A DNA stretch of 64,000 nt, taken from contig NZ_CP020778.1 of assembly GCF_002101295.1 (NCBI RefSeq), positions 124,001 to 188,000 on the forward strand, given 5' to 3'. Source of the DNA: Candidatus Pelagibacter sp. RS40. Its GTDB lineage: Bacteria > Pseudomonadota > Alphaproteobacteria > Pelagibacterales > Pelagibacteraceae. Each line of letters starts with the position of its first letter. The stretch's first letter is position 1. Made by a program: the position numbers and the translations under genes. Positions 41,423-50,691 of the stretch are shown piece after piece. The notes beneath the pieces are model-generated. The model was given only the letters and a program-made list of their open reading frames with translations, was not told where the DNA came from and did no database searches.

Positions 41423-43105
41423 TTAGTTATAAATAGTCTCAATTTTTGGCATTAGTCTTAATAGTTCTTTTGTATATTCATGTTTAGGCTTTTCAAATAA
41501 TTCCTCTGTATTTGAAATTTCACATAATTTTCCATCTTTCAAAACACCTATCCTATCACACATTTGTCTAACAACTGGTAAATCATGACTAATGAATAAT
41601 ATTGTAAGATTAAGTTGTTCTTGTAGATCCTTAAGTAAATTTAATATTTGTGCTTGAATACTTACATCTAATGCAGAAGTTGGTTCATCACATACTAGTA
41701 ATCTAGGTTGAGTGGCTAGAGCTCTTGCAATTGATATTCTTTGTCTTTGACCACCAGAAAATTCATGTGGGTATCTTTCTGCTGAACTTTGAATTAGTTC
41801 TACAGAGTCTAATAAATCATAAATATAGTTTTTTAAATCTAGTTTAGAAATTTTTGGATTATGGAGAAGTATAGGTTCAGCAATTATATCTTTGACTTTT
41901 AATCTACTATTTAAAGAGGAATAAGGATCTTGAAAAATCATTTGTATTTGTTTTCTGAATTGAAGCATTTCACGATTATTTTTAATTTTGGTAATACAAT
42001 TTTCATCAAAATATATCTCTCCAGAAGTTGGTTTGAATAAGTTAACAATCATTTTTGCTATTGTTGATTTTCCACTTCCACTTTCCCCAACCAAACCAAA
42101 TATTTCTCCCTCTTTAATATTAAAAGAAACATCGTTTACAGCCATTACACTATTTTTCGAATTTTCTGTGAAGAAATTATCGTCAAAAGTTTTTAAAAGA
42201 TTTTGAACACTTACTAAATTTTTATTTTGAATAGTTCTTTTAGTCCACCTATTTAAGATTTTAAGATTTGCTTCTTGATTATTTTGATTTTCTTTATCTA
42301 GTATAATAAATCTAGATATTTTTTTATTTGTTGGAGGAACTGAACTTACTAAGCTCTTTGTATATGATTGTTTTGGATTAGTTAAGATTTTCTTTGTCTC
42401 CCCAATTTCTACAAGTTCGCCATTTTTCATCACAGCTACTCGATCTGTTGTTTCGGCAATTACACCCATGTCATGTGTAATAAGTATAACTGCTAGATTT
42501 CGATTTTTAGTTAAATTCTTTATCAATTCTAAAATTTGAGATTGTATAGATACATCTAGAGCTGTGGTAGGTTCGTCAGCTATAAGAAGTTCAGGCTCAC
42601 AACAAAGTGCAAGAGATATAACAACTCTTTGTCTCATACCTCCAGAAAACTGATGTGGGTAATTATTAAATCTTTTTTCCGCATCTTGAATTCCTACTTC
42701 TTTTAATAACTTAATTGCTTTATTTTTTGCATCCTCGTTACTTAACTTTATATGAGTTTGAATAGTTTCAATGAGTTGTTCTCCAATTGTTATTATTGGA
42801 TTTAACGAGGTTTGAGGATCTTGAAATATTAATCCAATTTTTTTTCCTCTAAAATTTGTAAAATTTTGATTATCTTGATGAATATTTATATCACCAAGAA
42901 TAATAGACCCATTTGAAACTCTCCCTGGCTCATCAATAAGATTAATGATTGCGTTACCTATGGTACTTTTACCTGATCCAGACTCTCCAACTAAACCTAG
43001 AATTTCTCCTTTATTTACATCTATATTTACATTTTTTGCTGCATACACGGTCTCTCTTCTCATTTTATAGTCTACTGATAGGTTCTGTATTTTTAAAAAA
43101 CTCAT
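41423..43105 (-). CDS. Dipeptide/opine-type ABC importer, fused double ATPase
   Basis: A 560-residue protein with two ATPase modules (DppD-like then DppF-like) in one chain. Each has Walker A GESGSGKST, signature FSGGMRQR / FSGGQRQR, a D-E-P Walker B (DEPTTALDVS, DEPTSALDVS) and the oligopeptide C-terminal region (KQSYTKSLVSSVPP; KHEYTKELLRLMP). The frame is open upstream to 43210, but ATG at 43105 gives the normal N-terminus MSFLKIQNLSVDY and a 4-base overlap with the permease. The fused form is common in this transporter class (GsiA-like). Confidence 0.9.
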   Translation of the reverse strand: MSFLKIQNLSVDYKMRRETVYAAKNVNIDVNKGEILGLVGESGSGKSTIGNAIINLIDEPGRVSNGSIILGDINIHQDNQNFTNFRGKKIGLIFQDPQTSLNPIITIGEQLIETIQTHIKLSNEDAKNKAIKLLKEVGIQDAEKRFNNYPHQFSGGMRQRVVISLALCCEPELLIADEPTTALDVSIQSQILELIKNLTKNRNLAVILITHDMGVIAETTDRVAVMKNGELVEIGETKKILTNPKQSYTKSLVSSVPPTNKKISRFIILDKENQNNQEANLKILNRWTKRTIQNKNLVSVQNLLKTFDDNFFTENSKNSVMAVNDVSFNIKEGEIFGLVGESGSGKSTIAKMIVNLFKPTSGEIYFDENCITKIKNNREMLQFRKQIQMIFQDPYSSLNSRLKVKDIIAEPILLHNPKISKLDLKNYIYDLLDSVELIQSSAERYPHEFSGGQRQRISIARALATQPRLLVCDEPTSALDVSIQAQILNLLKDLQEQLNLTILFISHDLPVVRQMCDRIGVLKDGKLCEISNTEELFEKPKHEYTKELLRLMPKIETIYN

Positions 43106-44031
43106 TTTTTTAATCTTGGATTTAGAGTATCTCTCATCCAATCCCCTAACAAATTTATTGAAAAAGCTAATATTACCAAAAAGATAGCGGGAAAAAATGT
43201 TATCCACCATTCTCCTGAAAACAAAAAGTCATTGCCTAGTCGTATTAGTGTGCCCAATGAAGGTGTTGTTGGTGGAACACCTACACCCAAAAAACTTAAA
43301 GTTGATTCAGCAATTATAGCAAGTGCCAAACCTATTGTGCCTATGACCAATACTGGTCTCATTATATTTGGTAAAATATGTTTGAACATAATTATAATGT
43401 TAGAAACACCTATTATTGTAGATGCTGAAACATAGTCCTTATTTTTTTCAACTAGTGTTGCAGCTCTTGATACTCTTGCAAACTGAGGCCACTCTGAAAT
43501 TCCAATTGCAAATATTAAAACATAAATTGCCATCTCATCATGAAGTTCTCTAGAAATAATTCCTCTAGCTATACCGTCTACAAGGAGTGCCATCAAAATA
43601 CTTGGAACTGTAAGCTGTACATCTGTTAATCTCATTACAATCATTTCATACTTGCCTCCAAAATATCCTGCTGTTAAACCTAAAAACACACCTAAAACTA
43701 AACTAAATATAATTGCTGAAAATCCAACAATTAATGAAATTCTAGATCCATATAGTATAGTTGATAACATGTCTCTTCCTTGTCCATCGGTACCTAAAAT
43801 AAATTTAGCCACTCCTTCTTCTGTCCAAGAAGGTGGGGTGAATGCTTCCATTAAAGATAATGAAGATGGATCAAAAGGATCATAAGGAGATAAAAATTCT
43901 ACAAAAAATGAACAGAAAAAAATAATAAATAAAATTATTGATGATATTATTGCTGTAGGTGACTTAATAAAACTAAAATAAATATCACTATCTTTAATTC
44001 TTTCCCATGTAGTTTGTATTTTATTATCCAC
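43102..44031 (-). CDS. Dipeptide/opine-type ABC importer permease (DppC-like)
   Basis: A 309-residue permease: a first span (SIILFIIFFCSFFVEFL), the OppC N-terminal region and a BPD_transp_1 domain with five more spans. TDGQGRDMLSTILYGSRISL is the conserved DppC entry motif, and the EAA loop is SASTIIGVSNIIIMFKHILP. It ends GDWMRDTLNPRLKK as usual. Overlaps of 8 and 4 bases link it to the DppB and ATPase genes. Confidence 0.9.
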   Translation of the reverse strand: MDNKIQTTWERIKDSDIYFSFIKSPTAIISSIILFIIFFCSFFVEFLSPYDPFDPSSLSLMEAFTPPSWTEEGVAKFILGTDGQGRDMLSTILYGSRISLIVGFSAIIFSLVLGVFLGLTAGYFGGKYEMIVMRLTDVQLTVPSILMALLVDGIARGIISRELHDEMAIYVLIFAIGISEWPQFARVSRAATLVEKNKDYVSASTIIGVSNIIIMFKHILPNIMRPVLVIGTIGLALAIIAESTLSFLGVGVPPTTPSLGTLIRLGNDFLFSGEWWITFFPAIFLVILAFSINLLGDWMRDTLNPRLKK

Positions 44032-45007
44032 TAACGTTATCCCCTTTCACCCTTATTCTTGGATCAATAAAATAATATAAAATATCAACTATAAAATTTA
44101 TCATTACAAACACGAATGCTATAAAAACTAAATATGCAGACATTATTGGTATATCAACAAACTGTACTGCCTGAATAAATAGGAAACCCATACCTGGCCA
44201 TTGGAAAACTGTTTCAGTAATAATAGAAAATGCAATTAAAGTTCCAATATTAATCCCTGCAATAGTAATGACTGGGATTAATCCATTTTTTAAAGCATGT
44301 TTATAATAAATACTTTTTTCATTAATACCTCTGGCTCTTGCAAATTTTATATAATCAGTCTGAAGTATTTCCATCATTTCTGCACGAACCAAACGAATGA
44401 TATAAGTCATTTGAAATAAGCTTAAAGTTACAGATGGAAGAATTATCGCTTTTAATCCGGAGACTGTTAAAAATCCTGTAGACCAAAAACCTAGATCTAC
44501 CACCTCACCTCTTCCAAATGATGGTAGTATTCCTAAAATAACAGCAAACAAATAAATAAAAAGTATACCAATTACAAATGTGGGGAGTGAAACTCCCAAT
44601 AGTGAAATTGCTAAAATAATGTCACTAAAAAATCCCTTTCTATTAATTCCTGTGTACACACCAAGCAAGGTTCCCGAGATTAAAGCTATTAAAGCTGAAA
44701 CAACTACTAATTCAATTGTTGCTGGTAACCTCTCAATAATTAAATCAGAAACTGGTCTTCTTAATTGGTATGAAATACCAAATTCTCCTTTTGAGGCATT
44801 TACTATAAACCTAGAAAATTGAACATAAATACCATCATTTAAGCCTAGACTTTCTCTTAATTCCTCTCTTTCTTCATCTGAGGTTTCTTCTCCAACCATA
44901 TTATTAATTGGGTCGCCAACAAAATTAAAAAGAGAAAAAGAGACTAAAGCAACAACTAGCATTACTAGTGCAGATTGAAACAGACGTTTGAAGAAATAAT
45001 TTATCAA
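44024..45007 (-). CDS. Dipeptide/opine-type ABC importer permease (DppB-like)
   Basis: A 327-residue six-span permease. It starts MINYFFKRLFQSALVMLVVA and contains DPINNMVGEETSDEEREELR, the DppB periplasmic loop, then the EAA loop FARARGINEKSIYYKHALKN and the C-terminal YYFIDPRIR. Separated from the binding-protein gene by a perfect 12-bp palindrome that probably lowers its expression relative to the binding protein. Confidence 0.9.
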   Translation of the reverse strand: MINYFFKRLFQSALVMLVVALVSFSLFNFVGDPINNMVGEETSDEEREELRESLGLNDGIYVQFSRFIVNASKGEFGISYQLRRPVSDLIIERLPATIELVVVSALIALISGTLLGVYTGINRKGFFSDIILAISLLGVSLPTFVIGILFIYLFAVILGILPSFGRGEVVDLGFWSTGFLTVSGLKAIILPSVTLSLFQMTYIIRLVRAEMMEILQTDYIKFARARGINEKSIYYKHALKNGLIPVITIAGINIGTLIAFSIITETVFQWPGMGFLFIQAVQFVDIPIMSAYLVFIAFVFVMINFIVDILYYFIDPRIRVKGDNVSG

Positions 45008-45027
45008 TTTAAGAAAGTTTAGAAGTT

Positions 45028-45053
45028 ACAGGCCCTTTATTTAAAGGGCCTGT
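45028..45053 (-). promoter_or_regulatory. Perfect 12-bp palindrome between the binding-protein and permease genes
   Basis: ACAGGCCCTTTA (45028-45039), TT, TAAAGGGCCTGT (45042-45053). As RNA it is a very stable stem 12 bases after the binding-protein stop. On the coding (minus) strand the U-run lies before, not after, the stem, so it is not a standard terminator. It more likely blocks 3' exonucleases and keeps the binding-protein message abundant. Confidence 0.6.
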
Positions 45054-45064
45054 AAAAAATTTAG

Positions 45065-46627
45065 TTAATTAAAACTAGCAAAACGGAATAACGGTTCGTT
45101 ATTCGGTCTTATTGGAACATCAACATTACTTTTTGATGCCCAAGAAATAACTTGATGATGTAGAGGTAAATAAGAAATATCATCTTTTACAATTTTCCAA
45201 GCTTTTGCAATAGCTTCATTTCTTTTATCTAAATCTACTTCACCTTCCATGACTCTAATAGCTGCGTCTACCTCAGAGTTGCTGAAATTTACCTTATTCC
45301 AGCTAGCACCAGACTCATATAAGTAGTGAAATACATAGTGACTATCTAATGTAGGAACACCCCATCCAAGCATGTAAAAATCACCTTGATTGTCTTTAAG
45401 CTCTTTGAAATGTTTTGATTTTGTTTGTGCAAATAAGCTTACATTAACTCCAATTTTTCCAAGCATACCTACAACTGCAGTACAAATTGCTTCGTCATTA
45501 ACGTATCTGTCATTTGGACATCTTAATTCAACATCGAAACCATTTGGATAACCTGCATCTGCTAAAAGTTTTTTTGCAGCATCAACATCGTATGGTAATC
45601 TTGCGTCAAGTTCTTTAGTATAGCCATTAACACCAGGAAAAGTAATAATACCTGCTGGTTCGCTTAAGCCTCTCATTACTTTCTTCTTAATTGCTTCAAT
45701 GTCAATTGCTTGATACAGAGCTTGTCTCACTTCTTTTTTCTTAAAAGGATTATCACCAGTATTTCCTGTTCTCAGTTTATCTGCAGCTTGGTCCATACCT
45801 AAAAATATTGTACGCATTTGTGCAGTACTGTTTACTTTGTGAGCTGATGAGCTACTAATTCTTGCTAAGTCTTGAACTGGAGCATCTGTAACTAAATCTA
45901 CTTCACCTGATAAAAGTGCTGCAACTCTGGTAGCTGCATTTTTAATTGGTAGTAAATGAATTTCAGTTACCTTGTTATCTTTCATATCACCCCACCAATG
46001 TTTGTTTCTTTTAAACACTGTTTTTGTATTTGGCTCTCTTAGAGTGATTTTGAAAGGACCTGTACCCATTGCATTAGTGGCTGAAAAAGTTTCTTGTCCA
46101 GCATCCCAGTTTTGAGCTGTAACCGCAAAATTCTTTTCACTCCAATCTCTAGACATTACAAAAATGTTAGAAAGTTGATTTAAAAGTATAGGATTTGGTT
46201 TGCTTGTAGTTACTTTTACAGTGTAGTCATCGATTGCTTCTACTCCTGACACTGTACTTATATACTCTTTGAAATCTGATGTTCTTTGTTTTGCTCTTAA
46301 AATACTAAAAACAACATCTCTTGATGTCATTTTAGAACCATCAGAAAATTTTACATCCTCTCTTAATTTAAAAATCCAAGTGTTTGGATCTGTTGTGCTC
46401 CACTTGGTTGCCAACTGAGGTTCGATAGTCATATCTAAGCCTCTTGTAACTAAAGCCTCATAAACTTGTCTTGAAACCTGTGTCGTTGGTCCTTCATTTT
46501 GAGCATGTGGATCAAGTGTTAAACTATCACCTTGCATTGACCATTTAATTGTTTTTGCGAACGATTGTGTTGAGACAAAAACAAATAAAAAAGTCAATAA
46601 AATCTTAAAAAACTTGAAAGTTTTCAT
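45065..46627 (-). CDS. Dipeptide/opine-type ABC importer substrate-binding protein
   Basis: A 520-residue family 5 solute-binding protein with a signal peptide ending near TQSFAKTIKW. Conserved blocks are LDPHAQNEGPTTQVSRQVYE, WIFKLREDVKFSDGSKMT, the TGPFKI region and ALYQAIDIEAIKKKV. It delivers a peptide, opine, nickel complex or similar to the permease. A strong GGAGG ribosome site precedes the ATG. Substrate cannot be read; the upstream amidotransferase and phosphatase may hint at a modified amino compound. Confidence 0.9.
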   Translation of the reverse strand: MKTFKFFKILLTFLFVFVSTQSFAKTIKWSMQGDSLTLDPHAQNEGPTTQVSRQVYEALVTRGLDMTIEPQLATKWSTTDPNTWIFKLREDVKFSDGSKMTSRDVVFSILRAKQRTSDFKEYISTVSGVEAIDDYTVKVTTSKPNPILLNQLSNIFVMSRDWSEKNFAVTAQNWDAGQETFSATNAMGTGPFKITLREPNTKTVFKRNKHWWGDMKDNKVTEIHLLPIKNAATRVAALLSGEVDLVTDAPVQDLARISSSSAHKVNSTAQMRTIFLGMDQAADKLRTGNTGDNPFKKKEVRQALYQAIDIEAIKKKVMRGLSEPAGIITFPGVNGYTKELDARLPYDVDAAKKLLADAGYPNGFDVELRCPNDRYVNDEAICTAVVGMLGKIGVNVSLFAQTKSKHFKELKDNQGDFYMLGWGVPTLDSHYVFHYLYESGASWNKVNFSNSEVDAAIRVMEGEVDLDKRNEAIAKAWKIVKDDISYLPLHHQVISWASKSNVDVPIRPNNEPLFRFASFN

Positions 46628-46690
46628 TTCCCCTCCTAAAAATTATTATCAAAAATCTAGCTCAATAATGGATTAAAAAAAAGTTAATTA

Positions 46691-47413
46691 TCAGACTAAT
46701 TTCTTAAAATTATCATACAGAATTGTTGAATATTTATTCATTGAAGACATATTGATTTTTGCATCATTATCAAATTTTGCAAGCGCACCTTTTCCTAACT
46801 GACTTTCAAGAGCAGATTTATACTCGGGCACACACCCCCAATCACTTACTGTAGTATCTTTGATTTCAATATGAAATTGTATCCCATAAGCATGCTCCTG
46901 AAATTTAAAAATTTGATATTTTGTTTTAGGTGATGAAGCTATTAGAGTGACAGATTTTATATTTTCTAAATTTTGAACTTCATACGAGTGCCACTGTAGT
47001 GATTTAATTTTATCAGGGAACGTACTGAACAACTGATCTTTTTTTTTATTTTCTAAAAAATCAATATCTAACATACCAATTTCAGGTTTTGATGATTTTA
47101 CAACTTTGCCTCCAATGACTTCGCCTAGCAATTGGCAACCTAAACAAAAACCTAAATAAGGTTTTTTTAAATCTATAACAAATTCTTTGATTTTTTTTTT
47201 TTCTTCAATAAGCCAAGGGTATTCGTTTTCCATCCATGTATCCATAGGCCCACCCATACAAAACATAGCATCAAATCTATCAAGATCTTTTGGAATTTTT
47301 TCGCCTTCATCTAATTCTATAGTTGTTAAATTTATTCCATCGCTTATCATTAAATCTTTAATGTATCCTGGGTCTTCTATTTTAATGTGTTGAAGAACAA
47401 TTATATTTTTCAT
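46691..47413 (-). CDS. Class I glutamine amidotransferase-like protein
   Basis: A 240-residue stand-alone GATase1 domain. The nucleophile is Cys90 in PYLGFCLGCQLLGEVIGG, with YGIQFHIEIKD carrying the His and Glu. There is no synthetase domain, unlike GuaA. Free GATase1 proteins of this kind hydrolyse gamma-glutamyl bonds or pair with separate ligases. It overlaps the upstream phosphatase gene by 4 bases and is 63 bases from the ABC binding protein. Confidence 0.85.
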   Translation of the reverse strand: MKNIIVLQHIKIEDPGYIKDLMISDGINLTTIELDEGEKIPKDLDRFDAMFCMGGPMDTWMENEYPWLIEEKKKIKEFVIDLKKPYLGFCLGCQLLGEVIGGKVVKSSKPEIGMLDIDFLENKKKDQLFSTFPDKIKSLQWHSYEVQNLENIKSVTLIASSPKTKYQIFKFQEHAYGIQFHIEIKDTTVSDWGCVPEYKSALESQLGKGALAKFDNDAKINMSSMNKYSTILYDNFKKLV

Positions 47414-48207
47414 GTTGCTGGCTTAAGCAATTTTAGAATTTTTTTATGATTTAATTTATTACTTGATGCTAAAATATTTCCAGCAAGTTTACCATTTTCA
47501 TTTTTCCATGTGGTAAGTATTCCTCCTGCAGCATTTATAATGGGTATGATTGCGTGAACGTCCCAGATTTTATTTGCGCATTGAACTACAACATCTAATC
47601 TTCCTTCTGCTAATTGTGCGTAAGTTAATGCATCAAAACACGGAAAATTAACTATCTTAATAAATTTTTGAATTTTTTTTTGTTTATTAAAAGATAAATA
47701 CCCATGGAATGCTGCTGCAATCTTTGCATTTTTTAAAGAAACTTTTGAATTAACATTTAATTTAATTTTTTTTCCATTTTCAAATAAATATGAGTTTTTT
47801 TCATCTTTGTTAAGATAATACTTTTTAAGTTTAGGAAAATTTGCGAGTCCTACCATAGGAGTTCCTTTATAATTTAATGATATTAAATTACTCCAAGTTG
47901 GATTACCGGTAACGAAAGATCTCGTTCCATCAATTGGATCGATTACCCATGAAAAATCACTTTTTGTTTTCTTGAATCCATACTCCTCCCCCATGATTTG
48001 GTGACCTGGAAATCGATCTAAAATTTTCTTTCTAATGAATCGTTCGAAAGCTTTGTCTGAGGTTGTTACTGGATCATAGCCTTTTCCTTTTAATTTATTA
48101 CTTATCTTAAAAGGTTTATCTAATTTCGAATAATAATATTTTGTAAGTTGTTTTGCTAAAAGATTAAGAAAATTAAAGTAAATTTTATAATTAAAGTTTT
48201 TGTTCAT
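47410..48207 (-). CDS. Inositol monophosphatase family protein, HisN-like
   Basis: A 265-residue Mg-dependent phosphatase. Metal ligands are Glu74-Glu75 in MGEEYG and Asp90/Asp93 in WVIDPIDGTRSFVTGNP; IWDVHAIIPIINAAGG is the second motif. The RSFVTGNPTW segment resembles the monofunctional histidinol-phosphatase HisN of Alphaproteobacteria. Inositol or nucleotide phosphates are alternatives. It is the first gene of the operon leading to the ABC importer. Confidence 0.75.
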   Translation of the reverse strand: MNKNFNYKIYFNFLNLLAKQLTKYYYSKLDKPFKISNKLKGKGYDPVTTSDKAFERFIRKKILDRFPGHQIMGEEYGFKKTKSDFSWVIDPIDGTRSFVTGNPTWSNLISLNYKGTPMVGLANFPKLKKYYLNKDEKNSYLFENGKKIKLNVNSKVSLKNAKIAAAFHGYLSFNKQKKIQKFIKIVNFPCFDALTYAQLAEGRLDVVVQCANKIWDVHAIIPIINAAGGILTTWKNENGKLAGNILASSNKLNHKKILKLLKPAT

Positions 48208-48293
48208 TGCACCACGTATTAATAAAATATTTTAATAATACAAACGAATTTAACTTGAAAAAGAAGAGTTTTTGAAGGAATGTTTAATAAGTT

Positions 48294-49400
48294 ATGAAAT
48301 TTGAAGTAAGTTCAAACAAAATATTCTCATTCATAGGATCAAACAAAGAAGAAATTCACCCCTTTTGGTTAAGAGAACGTGTCAGTGAGAAAGAGTATCT
48401 AGATGAGGGTACTCAGCAACGATTGTTTGATCCATCTTCAATGAAGCAAACAGTTGAAATTGTAAATGCAGAAATAAATGGAGAGTTTTTAAAAGTAAAA
48501 TTTAATGATGGTGTAGACTCAAAATTTGAAATTAAAAAATTGTCAGATGAACTTAGTTTAAATTCAAACGAAATAATAGATATTGAAAAAGTAAAATGGA
48601 AATCTGATTTCAAAAATATAAAAAATTTCAAATTTTCAGATAAATTTGCTGATAGTAATGAAATGCTAAATTTACTGATAAATTTTTACAAATATGGCTT
48701 TGTTGTTATTCAAGATGTACCAACAAATAACAATTTTCTTGTGAAATTTGGAAATATGATAGGCAGTGTTAAAAGAACTAATTTTGGTGAATATTTCAAT
48801 GTAAAATCAAAACCTAATCCAAATGATTTAGCATATACAGCGCTAAGTTTATCTCCTCATACAGATAATCCTTACAGAAATCCTTTTCCTCCATGCATAC
48901 AAATTCTTCATTGTATTGAAAATGAAGTTAAAGGAGGTCATTCAACTTTAGTTGATGGATTTACAGTTACAGAAGATCTAAAAAAGTTAAATCAAGACTA
49001 TTATAATATTTTAACGAGTACTAAAGTCAGATTTAAATTTTCAGATAAAGATACAATTTTAGAAAGTTGGGCTGAATTAATACATTTAGATGAAAAAGGG
49101 AATTTTCAAAATGTTAGATTTAGTCCAAGATTGGATTATGTGCCTCAAATGAAAAGAGAGAAACTTGAAATTTATTACAATGCAAGAAAATGTTTATCAG
49201 ACTTATATAATTCTGATGAGTATAGGATTGAATTTAGATTAATGCCTGGAGATTTAATGATGATGGATAATCATAGATTACTTCATGGAAGAACGTCTTT
49301 CGATCCAAATGAGGGTAATAGATTTTTACAAGGGTGTTATTTAGACTTTGATAGCACAGAAGGTAAGTTGTTACATTTGAGAAGGAAATTTAATCTTTAA
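48294..49400 (+). CDS. Gamma-butyrobetaine hydroxylase-like 2-oxoglutarate dioxygenase
   Basis: A 368-residue Fe(II)/2-OG oxygenase with a GBBH-type architecture: an N-terminal DUF971-like domain (HPFWLRERVSEKEYLDEGTQ, residues ~22-90) then a TauD-like domain. Iron ligands are His189 and Asp191 (SPHTDNPYRNPFPP) and His331 (NHRLLHGRTSFD), with Arg343 for 2-OG. GBBH/TMLH enzymes hydroxylate trimethylated amines. No carnitine genes are adjacent, so a different methylated amine or phosphonate is possible. It is transcribed alone, divergent from the HisN-like gene. Confidence 0.85.
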   Translation: MKFEVSSNKIFSFIGSNKEEIHPFWLRERVSEKEYLDEGTQQRLFDPSSMKQTVEIVNAEINGEFLKVKFNDGVDSKFEIKKLSDELSLNSNEIIDIEKVKWKSDFKNIKNFKFSDKFADSNEMLNLLINFYKYGFVVIQDVPTNNNFLVKFGNMIGSVKRTNFGEYFNVKSKPNPNDLAYTALSLSPHTDNPYRNPFPPCIQILHCIENEVKGGHSTLVDGFTVTEDLKKLNQDYYNILTSTKVRFKFSDKDTILESWAELIHLDEKGNFQNVRFSPRLDYVPQMKREKLEIYYNARKCLSDLYNSDEYRIEFRLMPGDLMMMDNHRLLHGRTSFDPNEGNRFLQGCYLDFDSTEGKLLHLRRKFNL

Positions 49401-49980
49401 ATAATTCCTCTATTTTATTTTCAGCCTGCTTGATGGATTTTTCATAATCCAATGCCATTTGATCAGCAGCAATGATTTTAATATTTTTAATACCAAAAAA
49501 ATTCAACATATGAATTAACCAGGGTGTTAAATAATCTTCATCACCTTGTATTTTGGTTCCCCCAGAAGTGATTACTAGATAAACTTGTTTATCCTCAAGT
49601 AAACCAATTCTATCACCGTCTTCGGAATATTTAAAAGTAAGTTTAACTCTTGCTGCAAGATCAGCCCAAGCTTTTAACGTTGCAGGTGGACCAAAATTAT
49701 ATATTGGTACAGATATAATAATTATATCGCTTTCTTTTAATTCAATAACTAATTTATCAGAAAGTTCGAACATTTTTTTATGATCTTCTGTTTGTTGTTC
49801 AACTGGAATTTTCATCCCCGACTCTGTTAAACCCGAAATAAAAAGCATTTCATCATCTAAATCTCTATAGATTAATTGATCATCTTTTTTTTTAATTTTT
49901 TGAAGTAATTTTTGAGCCAATTTTCTTGATGTTGACCCTTCTTTTCTAGCGCTACAATCAATCTGATAAATTTTTCTCAT
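49390..49980 (-). CDS. FMN-dependent NADH-azoreductase/quinone reductase (AzoR/AcpD family)
   Basis: A 196-residue flavodoxin-like enzyme. CSARKEGSTSRKLAQKLL is the FMN phosphate loop, PIYNFGPPATLKAWAD the isoalloxazine contact, and VITSGG-LTPWLIHMLNFFGI the C-terminal pattern. It probably performs two-electron quinone reduction. It ends inside the dioxygenase gene's 3' end and lies 3 bases after ccdA. Confidence 0.85.
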   Translation of the reverse strand: MRKIYQIDCSARKEGSTSRKLAQKLLQKIKKKDDQLIYRDLDDEMLFISGLTESGMKIPVEQQTEDHKKMFELSDKLVIELKESDIIIISVPIYNFGPPATLKAWADLAARVKLTFKYSEDGDRIGLLEDKQVYLVITSGGTKIQGDEDYLTPWLIHMLNFFGIKNIKIIAADQMALDYEKSIKQAENKIEELFKD

Positions 49981-49983
49981 TAA

Positions 49984-50691
49984 TTATCCAAAATTTCCAA
50001 GTACAGGGATATACTCTAAAATATAATAACCTAATGCCTGTAATTGGTTGGTTATCATCAATATTCCTGTAATTAGCAAAAGTCCACCACCAATTTTGGA
50101 AATAAGTTGCATCTTATTTTTTAAATTTTTTGAAAAAATCATAAATCTTTGAATAAGATATCCAGATAAAACGAAGGGTATTGCTAAACCAAGTGAATAA
50201 AAAAGTAATAATAATACTCCTTTGTTGATACTATCTTCAACTGCAGCTAAAGCCAAGATAGATCCAAGTATTGGACCTATGCATGGTGTCCATCCAAAAC
50301 CAAAAGCCATACCAATTAAAATAGATCCAAAATTACTTGGTGTGATATTTGAATGCACTCTTTTTTCATAGTTTAAAAATTTAATATTAATTAATCCAAT
50401 TATCTGAAGAGAGAAAATTATAATAAATATTCCTGCAATAATTCTTAATTCATAAGAGTAGTCTAAAACTAATGATCCCAGAAATGTAGCAGTTGCTCCA
50501 AAACTGATAAATACAATTGAGAAACCTAATGAAAATAGAATTATTGGAAAAATGTTTGTTTTCTTACTTTCCAAAAGTTCATTTAAGGAGCTACCAGAAA
50601 TATAGGATACATAGCCTGGTATCAAAGGTAAAACACACGGTGATAAAAAACTGATCAAACCTGCACTTAATGCAATAAAAAGTTCTAACAT
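49984..50691 (-). CDS. ccdA: CcdA-type thiol-disulfide membrane transporter
   Basis: A 235-residue six-span CcdA/DsbD-beta protein. The two redox cysteines are in SFLSPCVLPLIPGYVSY (Cys18) and FGWTPCIGPILGS, the classic pair of transmembrane CP motifs. It moves reducing power from cytoplasmic thioredoxin to periplasmic thiol proteins for cytochrome c maturation. The periplasmic thioredoxin-like protein at 19814 and the c-type cytochromes at 18385-19278 are possible clients. Its ATG overlaps the ppc stop by one base. Confidence 0.9.
   Translation of the reverse strand: MLELFIALSAGLISFLSPCVLPLIPGYVSYISGSSLNELLESKKTNIFPIILFSLGFSIVFISFGATATFLGSLVLDYSYELRIIAGIFIIIFSLQIIGLINIKFLNYEKRVHSNITPSNFGSILIGMAFGFGWTPCIGPILGSILALAAVEDSINKGVLLLLFYSLGLAIPFVLSGYLIQRFMIFSKNLKNKMQLISKIGGGLLLITGILMITNQLQALGYYILEYIPVLGNFG

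Noticed and set aside
43106-43210. N-terminal extension of the double ATPase
   Set aside because: It would overlap the permease by over 100 bases; the residues match no ATPase N-terminus, while ATG at 43105 gives a 4-base overlap.
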